Assembly: GCA_006176705.1 (NCBI GenBank)
Contig: QRFJ01000507.1
Coordinates: forward strand, 62,001 to 126,000
Direction of reading: 5' to 3'
Length of the DNA: 64,000 nt
Origin: Cocos nucifera
Lineage: Eukaryota; Streptophyta; Magnoliopsida; Arecales; Arecaceae
Positions within the stretch are counted from its first letter, which is position 1. Each line of letters opens with the position of its first letter. Below are positions 58,812 through 64,000 of the stretch, one piece after another. Both the position numbers and the translations under genes were made by a program. Under the pieces are notes generated by a model. The model worked only from the letters and a program-made list of their open reading frames with translations. It was not told where the DNA came from and searched no databases.

Positions 58812-61800
58812 ATGGCGAACGCTTTCGTCTCTTCCATCCTATCAAAAGCCAGCCAAATATTGGGCTCTTTTCAGAGATGGGCAATCTCGCCGTCTTCATC
58901 ATCGGATCCACTTAGCAGGATCTTGAAAGATCTGAAGAAGCTGGAGAGAAATTTGACGAGGATCCAGGCAGTGCTCCATGACGCAGAGGAGAGAGAGATA
59001 CGAGAGGAAGCCATCAATCTCTGGCTGAAGGAACTTAAAGAAGTTGCTTATGAAGCGGAAGACGTGCTGGACGAGTACCACTACGAGGAACTGCGAGCCC
59101 AAGTGGAAGGCCGAGCTTCCATGAAGAGGAAGGGAGCGGAAGTGGACGATGAGGAAGAGGTAAGCGATTCTTCTTCTACCATGGTAGTTTCAATTCCTGA
59201 TGGCATTGAGGATAGAATCAGGGAGATCAGGGAGCGGTTCGATGAGATCTCGGAGGATCTGGAACGCCTCCGTTTAAGAGAGGAAGATGGAGAGCGGCGG
59301 GTCCTCGGAGCTGTGTACCCAGCACCAACCAGCCACATGGTGGAAGAATCGAGTATTTATGGAAGGGAACATGACAAGCAAAAGGTAATTAATTTGCTGT
59401 TTTCTGAAGGTATGAAAGATGGTATCTCTGTCATTCCAATTGTCGGCAAGGGGGGACTGGGAAAAACCACCATCGCTCAGCTCGTTTACAATGACTCCAA
59501 GGTAAAAGAATGTTTCGATCTAACTGGATGGGTTTGTGTATCTGATGATTTCGATGTTACAAAGCTAACAAAGGACATCATTGAGTCTGTTACTCAACGA
59601 TCATGTGGTCTTACACTACCAAGCACACTTCAAAATACCATCGAGGAAAAGGTGAAGGGGAAGAAAGTGTTGCTCGTGTTGGACGATGTCTGGAATGAGC
59701 AACGAAGCCTTTGGGAGTCCTTAAGAATGCCTTTTGTACTTGGTGCAGGCATAGTAAAAATTATTGTTACCTGTAGGAATGATTCGGTTGCCGAGATCAT
59801 GCAGACGGTGCATCCTTATCATCCTGGCTACTTGTCCGAAGATGAATCTTGGTTATTGTTCAAGCACTACGCATTTGCTGGCCGAGATTCTGAAGAACAA
59901 TCACAGTTAGCAGATGTCGGTAAGCAGATTGTCAAGAAGTGTTCCGGTTTACCATTGGCTGTGAAGACAATAGGAAGCCTTCTAAGATACATGACAGATG
60001 AAGATGGTTGGAAGGATGTCTTGCAAAGTGACCTATGGGAAGTAGACAAGAATAATGAGACTTTGGCAGCTCTTAGATTAAGCTATTCTCGCATGCCAGC
60101 ACATCTGAAACCTTGTTTCGTTTATTGTTCCATGTTTCCCAAGGATTATCGGTTTGACAAAGCTGTTCTAGTCAGATTGTGGATGGCACAAGGCTACATC
60201 ACAGTTAGAGGTAGAAGAAGAATGGAAGAGATTGGCAATGAATATTTCAATGACTTACAAAGAAGATCGTTCTTTGATTCTTGTCCAAAAATTCGAAGGC
60301 GTACTTCTTCTATAATAACAAGAAGTTCGTTTCTTGATTCTGATGATAGTTTTAAGATGCATGACATGATACATGATCTAGCGAAATCCATTGCAGGAAA
60401 TGAGTGCTGCACGGTTGTGGATACGAAGCAACCTGATTTCCCTGATGGGGTTCGCCATTTATACATGCAAGGTGAAGAGGATCAACTAGTGAAATTAGTG
60501 CACTTGTTTAATCATAGGGCCCTGCGAACCTTGTTGCTAAATGATCCGTATCGAATAACGGTAACCCCACGAAGACAATCTCTGCGAACCTTGTTGCTAA
60601 ATGATCCGTATCGAGGAAGGGTAACCCCAGTAACACAATCTCTATGGCTTCATCGGATGACAACATGTTTACGGACTCTAGAAGTTGCTGGGGTAAGCGA
60701 TCATGGGTTGAAATATTTAGTCAGTAACCAGAACCACCTACGCTACTTACATATCCAATTCCAAAATATCATGAGTCTCCCTATACCAGTGTGCCATCTT
60801 TACCACCTACAGACATTGATACTCGATCATGGGTGGTTTCCAGATAGAGGTCACCTTACAGAGTTACTAGATGGCCTAGGTAACCTTACCAACCTACGAT
60901 ACTTTGAGCTACGGTCAAATGTTGTTAATAGGCTCCCTCAATCACTATGCCTTCTTCACCACCTACAGACATTGATACTTCATTGTCATCATCTTGCAAA
61001 GTTACCAGATGGCCTAGGTAAGCTTACTAACCTACTATACTTTGAGCTACGGTCAAATGTTGTTGATAGGCTCCCTCAATCACTATGCCTTCTTCACCAC
61101 CTACAGACATTGATACTTCATTGTGATGTTCTTGCAAAGTTACCAGATGACCTAGGTAAGCTTACGAACCTACTATACTTTGAGCTAAGGTCGGATGTTA
61201 TTGAAAGGCTGCCTGGATCAATTTGTCAGCTCCACAACCTGCACATGTTGGATGTTGGGTCATGCAAGAATCTTGTAGAGCTACCCAGTGGCATAGGAAG
61301 CCTTACCAACCTCCATCTCCTCGGTACTGATGGTACCAGAATTAACTGCCTGGCAGATGGGATCGCGAAACTAACAAATCTTCAGAGTTTGGTTGGACAT
61401 CATAAAGCACAGGGTGCGATAAGAGCGCTGAAGGACTTGGTAAACCTCCAAGGAACTCTCCTCATCTCAGGGCTCAGGAACTTGGTCAGCATAGAGGATG
61501 CCAGGGATGCTGATCTTAAATGTAAGCATAAACTTGAGCGCTTGTCTCTAGCATGGAATAGAGGACATGATATCATGATGACTTTGTTTCTTAAGAACCT
61601 ACATATAGAAGCTAGTTCAGAGGAAAATAAGGATGTCCCAGCTGATGAGCAAAGGGAGGAAGCCATGCTCGAGTACCTCCAACCTCACGGCAACCTCAAA
61701 GTGTTGCATATGATAGGGTATGCTGGTTCCAAGTTTCCAAAATGGGTGGGAAATCCTTTCTCCTTTGCATCACTTCAAGAAATCAGTATGAATGGATGTG

Positions 61801-62225
61801 AAAACGTAAGGTCCCTTCCTCTATACGTTCGTAACTCTCTTGGAAAATTGGATGCACCCATGCCACCATCTATGCTTAAGACTGTGTACATTTGGAGTTG
61901 CCGACAGCTTACATCCATAGTAGGGTTGCATCATCTCCACTTGCTTAAATATCTGACGATATACGATTGTCCTCAACTCTATCTCGTATCAGAGGAAGCA
62001 TTGCCATCCACACTTGAAATGCTATCAATAAGGGAGTGCCAACAGTTGCAATCATTGTCAGGGATGCAAAACCTTACTTCTCTCAGCAAATTAAATATAC
62101 ATAATTGTCCCAAACTTCAGATCATGATAGAAGATCAGCTCCCATCTATGCCTCGCCATGTGGAAGTTATTGACTGCCCCGGATTGGTCAACTGGTGCCA
62201 AATACAAAAAATCAACTGCATTTAG
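58812..62225 (+). CDS. CC-NB-ARC-LRR disease-resistance-type protein (CNL, RGA2-like)
   Basis: This intronless gene encodes 1137 residues and is probably an intracellular immune receptor that senses pathogen effectors; the ligand is unknown. The ATG at 58812 (MANAFVSSILSKA) has G at -3 and +4. The frame is open upstream only from a TTG. An Rx-type coiled coil (about 1-130) has EDVLD at 83-87. The NB-ARC domain (about 190-470) has a P-loop GKGGLGKTT at 212-220, kinase-2 VLLVLDDVW at 286-294, RNBS-B IIVTCRND (cysteine where threonine is usual), CSGLPLAVK from 377, RNBS-D CFVYCSMFP at 435-443 and MHD at 516-518. Leucine-rich repeats fill about 560-1120. All key nucleotide-binding motifs are present and there is no TIR domain. 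Residues 571-610 are a 20-residue duplication, and a 46-residue LRR pair occurs three times from about residue 698. The length is typical of the class, and the gene appears functional. Confidence 0.93.
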   Translation: MANAFVSSILSKASQILGSFQRWAISPSSSSDPLSRILKDLKKLERNLTRIQAVLHDAEEREIREEAINLWLKELKEVAYEAEDVLDEYHYEELRAQVEGRASMKRKGAEVDDEEEVSDSSSTMVVSIPDGIEDRIREIRERFDEISEDLERLRLREEDGERRVLGAVYPAPTSHMVEESSIYGREHDKQKVINLLFSEGMKDGISVIPIVGKGGLGKTTIAQLVYNDSKVKECFDLTGWVCVSDDFDVTKLTKDIIESVTQRSCGLTLPSTLQNTIEEKVKGKKVLLVLDDVWNEQRSLWESLRMPFVLGAGIVKIIVTCRNDSVAEIMQTVHPYHPGYLSEDESWLLFKHYAFAGRDSEEQSQLADVGKQIVKKCSGLPLAVKTIGSLLRYMTDEDGWKDVLQSDLWEVDKNNETLAALRLSYSRMPAHLKPCFVYCSMFPKDYRFDKAVLVRLWMAQGYITVRGRRRMEEIGNEYFNDLQRRSFFDSCPKIRRRTSSIITRSSFLDSDDSFKMHDMIHDLAKSIAGNECCTVVDTKQPDFPDGVRHLYMQGEEDQLVKLVHLFNHRALRTLLLNDPYRITVTPRRQSLRTLLLNDPYRGRVTPVTQSLWLHRMTTCLRTLEVAGVSDHGLKYLVSNQNHLRYLHIQFQNIMSLPIPVCHLYHLQTLILDHGWFPDRGHLTELLDGLGNLTNLRYFELRSNVVNRLPQSLCLLHHLQTLILHCHHLAKLPDGLGKLTNLLYFELRSNVVDRLPQSLCLLHHLQTLILHCDVLAKLPDDLGKLTNLLYFELRSDVIERLPGSICQLHNLHMLDVGSCKNLVELPSGIGSLTNLHLLGTDGTRINCLADGIAKLTNLQSLVGHHKAQGAIRALKDLVNLQGTLLISGLRNLVSIEDARDADLKCKHKLERLSLAWNRGHDIMMTLFLKNLHIEASSEENKDVPADEQREEAMLEYLQPHGNLKVLHMIGYAGSKFPKWVGNPFSFASLQEISMNGCENVRSLPLYVRNSLGKLDAPMPPSMLKTVYIWSCRQLTSIVGLHHLHLLKYLTIYDCPQLYLVSEEALPSTLEMLSIRECQQLQSLSGMQNLTSLSKLNIHNCPKLQIMIEDQLPSMPRHVEVIDCPGLVNWCQIQKINCI

Positions 62226-62672
62226 GTACCCTCCATCCTAAATTTGAAGTGCTCCAATTGATTACTCTGAGACTTTCATTATAATATGTTCAAAGATTGT
62301 ATGTTTTAAGCTTCTGTATCGAACTCAAGCACCAACAGAGTTTTCTGAAATTTCATAATGCTCAATGAAATTTCATTGATCAATCCTCTTGCAATTACTT
62401 TAGATCGAAATCCAACTAATCATATCATGATCCATAGATTATCCATCACATATATCAAATCCTCTAAATCATTTTTCCTATGTGATCTTTTCATTTATAA
62501 TCATAAGATTTAGTAAAAAATCATGAAGATAACTTATACTGCAACCATCGTAGATCTATACCTTGTATCTCTAGTGTCTACCCACCTATACTCATTTTAT
62601 GTTTGACTCTACATGTCATTATTTATCTACTTATGCTTTGATACAATATTAATTGCTCTAATATCAGAATAA
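62226..62672. other. 3' flank of the NBS-LRR gene
   Basis: AT-rich and non-coding. An inverted pair TGAAATTTCAT..ATGAAATTTCATTGA lies near 62345-62380. It probably contains the 3' untranslated region, but no polyadenylation signal could be chosen with confidence. Confidence 0.4.
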
Positions 62673-62717
62673 TTGTCATACCCCTGACCTAAGATCGTGA
62701 GCCAGGGGTTATGACAA
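62673..62717. repeat. short hairpin, about 14-bp stem
   Basis: TTGTCATACCCCTG pairs with CAGGGGTTATGACAA with one bulged base, leaving a loop of about 16 bases. It may mark the end of an unrecognised transposon. Confidence 0.7.
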
Positions 62718-63239
62718 CCATCTCATACTCATGGAAAACTCTTCCTACAAGTATGCAAGGTATATCATTATGATATTATAGAGTAACAATAAAAAAAAAT
62801 TTAAATAATTAACATTCAACTTTAATTCAAATAACTAAATTATATATCTTACAAAATAATATTTCATAGTCTTGCATCAAATTTCAATAAATCATAATCT
62901 AGAATAAAAATATCAAAGTCTATCTCTAGTTCACTTTTCCATATCGAATCTCTGAGTCAGGCTAGTCCTTAGAATTTGTAAAATAGTAAAACATAGAATA
63001 ATGAGCTAGATAGCCCAATAAGCAATAGATACCTTAACTAGATAATTCATGCGATAATATGAGTTACAAATATCAAAATATAATATATCATTAAATAGTG
63101 CACAAATGTAATCAAATTTATTTCAAAATATGAATTCAATAATGTCGATATTTTTTAAATATTCATATACATAATCATATATCTGATTTTGAAATCAATC
63201 ATATTTAAATATCTAATTTAAAATAAATTTTACTTAACT
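62718..63239. other. AT-rich non-coding stretch
   Basis: No coding frame, transposon terminus or array was recognised here. Confidence 0.4.
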
Positions 63240-63420
63240 CATCAGCCTTTAACTATTACCACACTTATATCTTTTGGTTAGATAGAATATCACACTTATA
63301 TCCTATGCCAGGGTCAGAATACCATACTTATATCCTACAGCTGGATCAAACTACCATACTTATATGTGTGGTGGGATCAAAATACCATACTTATATCCTA
63401 TGATTGGATCAAAAATAAAA
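63240..63420. repeat. short tandem repeat around ACCATACTTATAT
   Basis: A(C)CACTTATATC or ACCATACTTATAT recurs five times (about 63258, 63290, 63330, 63353 and 63381), separated by variants of CCTATG..TGGATCAAA. The period is irregular, about 23-40 bases. Confidence 0.65.
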
Positions 63421-64000
63421 TCATGAGCTTAGAGTACATATACATTACCTCCAATTGATAGGATTCAGAACATAGTCAGGCTAAGAGTGCAAATCTAATT
63501 CACATAATTTTTTTTCATAAAATAATACATATTTCATATCAATTTTCATTCAAAATATATTTTTATAAGATTCATAAATCACATATAAATTAATTAATAA
63601 TTTATTTGATATTTAAAATAATATTATATAAATAAAAAATTTAGAGAAGGTAGTTCATTACTTATCTAACATGTATTCCAATGAATCCACATAATATTAA
63701 ATTTTTTTTCAAAATCTAATATCAAAATCATACTTTTATCAGATTTTAACTATAATTATTTTTAAAATAAAAATCCTAAATCCTCGTAGGACTGGTTGGC
63801 TATATGGTAGCATCCGACATTTGGTCAGTTTAATCTAGGGCATCAAATCGATCAACTACAAATCAAGGATCAAGGTAGAATGCTAAGATGCAATCAATAA
63901 TGAAATCTCATATTGCTCGATCCGATCAAGGTGGGGACTGGCAAACTATCTAATAGTCGATGGTCAAGATCTCTTCATCAGGATTTATTAAAGCTATTAG
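63421..64000. other. AT-rich non-coding stretch to the window end
   Basis: No gene or recognised element. Positions 63790-63990 are less AT-rich, with GGTTGGCTATATGGTAGC, but no frame of significance. Confidence 0.4.

Overview
This window is nuclear DNA of a flowering plant. The evidence is the plant-type Ty1/copia and Ty3/gypsy elements, a CACTA transposon, and an intronless CC-NBS-LRR resistance-type gene with no TIR domain. The general character suggests a monocot, perhaps a palm, but that is an impression and not a result. There are no rRNA or tRNA genes, no CRISPR arrays and no prokaryotic operons. Only one region looks like an ordinary host gene; most of the rest is transposable-element sequence.

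Layout. 1-8630: the tail of a long copia LTR (family B) has cut into a minus-strand gypsy element (family A: LTR, gag, protease, reverse transcriptase). Next come a decayed hAT transposase and a rearranged gypsy-A block in which one LTR joins two internal regions. 8640-10640: an AT-rich array of about 150-bp units, followed by a GC-rich block, probably a fragment of a CACTA-like element. 10641-13264: a copia-type leader, primer-binding site and gag gene with no pol, fused to the 3' end of another copia element (family C). 13265-16789: the family C LTR, split by a solo family B LTR with perfect 5-bp target duplications.

17062-53459 is best read as one CACTA transposon flanked by TAA, with four levels of nesting. 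Inside it sits a plus-strand gypsy-A element (22005-48625). Inside that element's gag gene sits a complete minus-strand copia-B element (24490-40207, two LTRs). Inside the copia pol gene sits a complete minus-strand gypsy-A derivative that keeps gag but lacks pol (28363-33715, target duplication ATCAC). Both gypsy copies within the nest lack protease, RT, RNase H and most of integrase. The gypsy family carries two unusual arrays: a 45-bp minisatellite inside its LTRs and, before the 3' LTR, a long array built around a GATAAG-containing interrupted palindrome. In the plus-strand copy that array has 63-bp units and covers about 5 kb.

53463-58700: relics of another gypsy pol, a degenerate direct-repeat block, a candidate MITE with a TTTGGTTGGG terminal motif, and the presumed promoter of the resistance gene, with three TTGACT W-box cores. 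58812-62225: an apparently intact 1137-residue CC-NB-ARC-LRR gene with recent internal LRR duplications. 62226-64000: non-coding, with a short hairpin and a short tandem repeat.

The elements do not form a pathway. The resistance-type gene is the one probable functional host locus, and the nest lies beside it. All identities come from reading motifs by eye; no database search or alignment was run.
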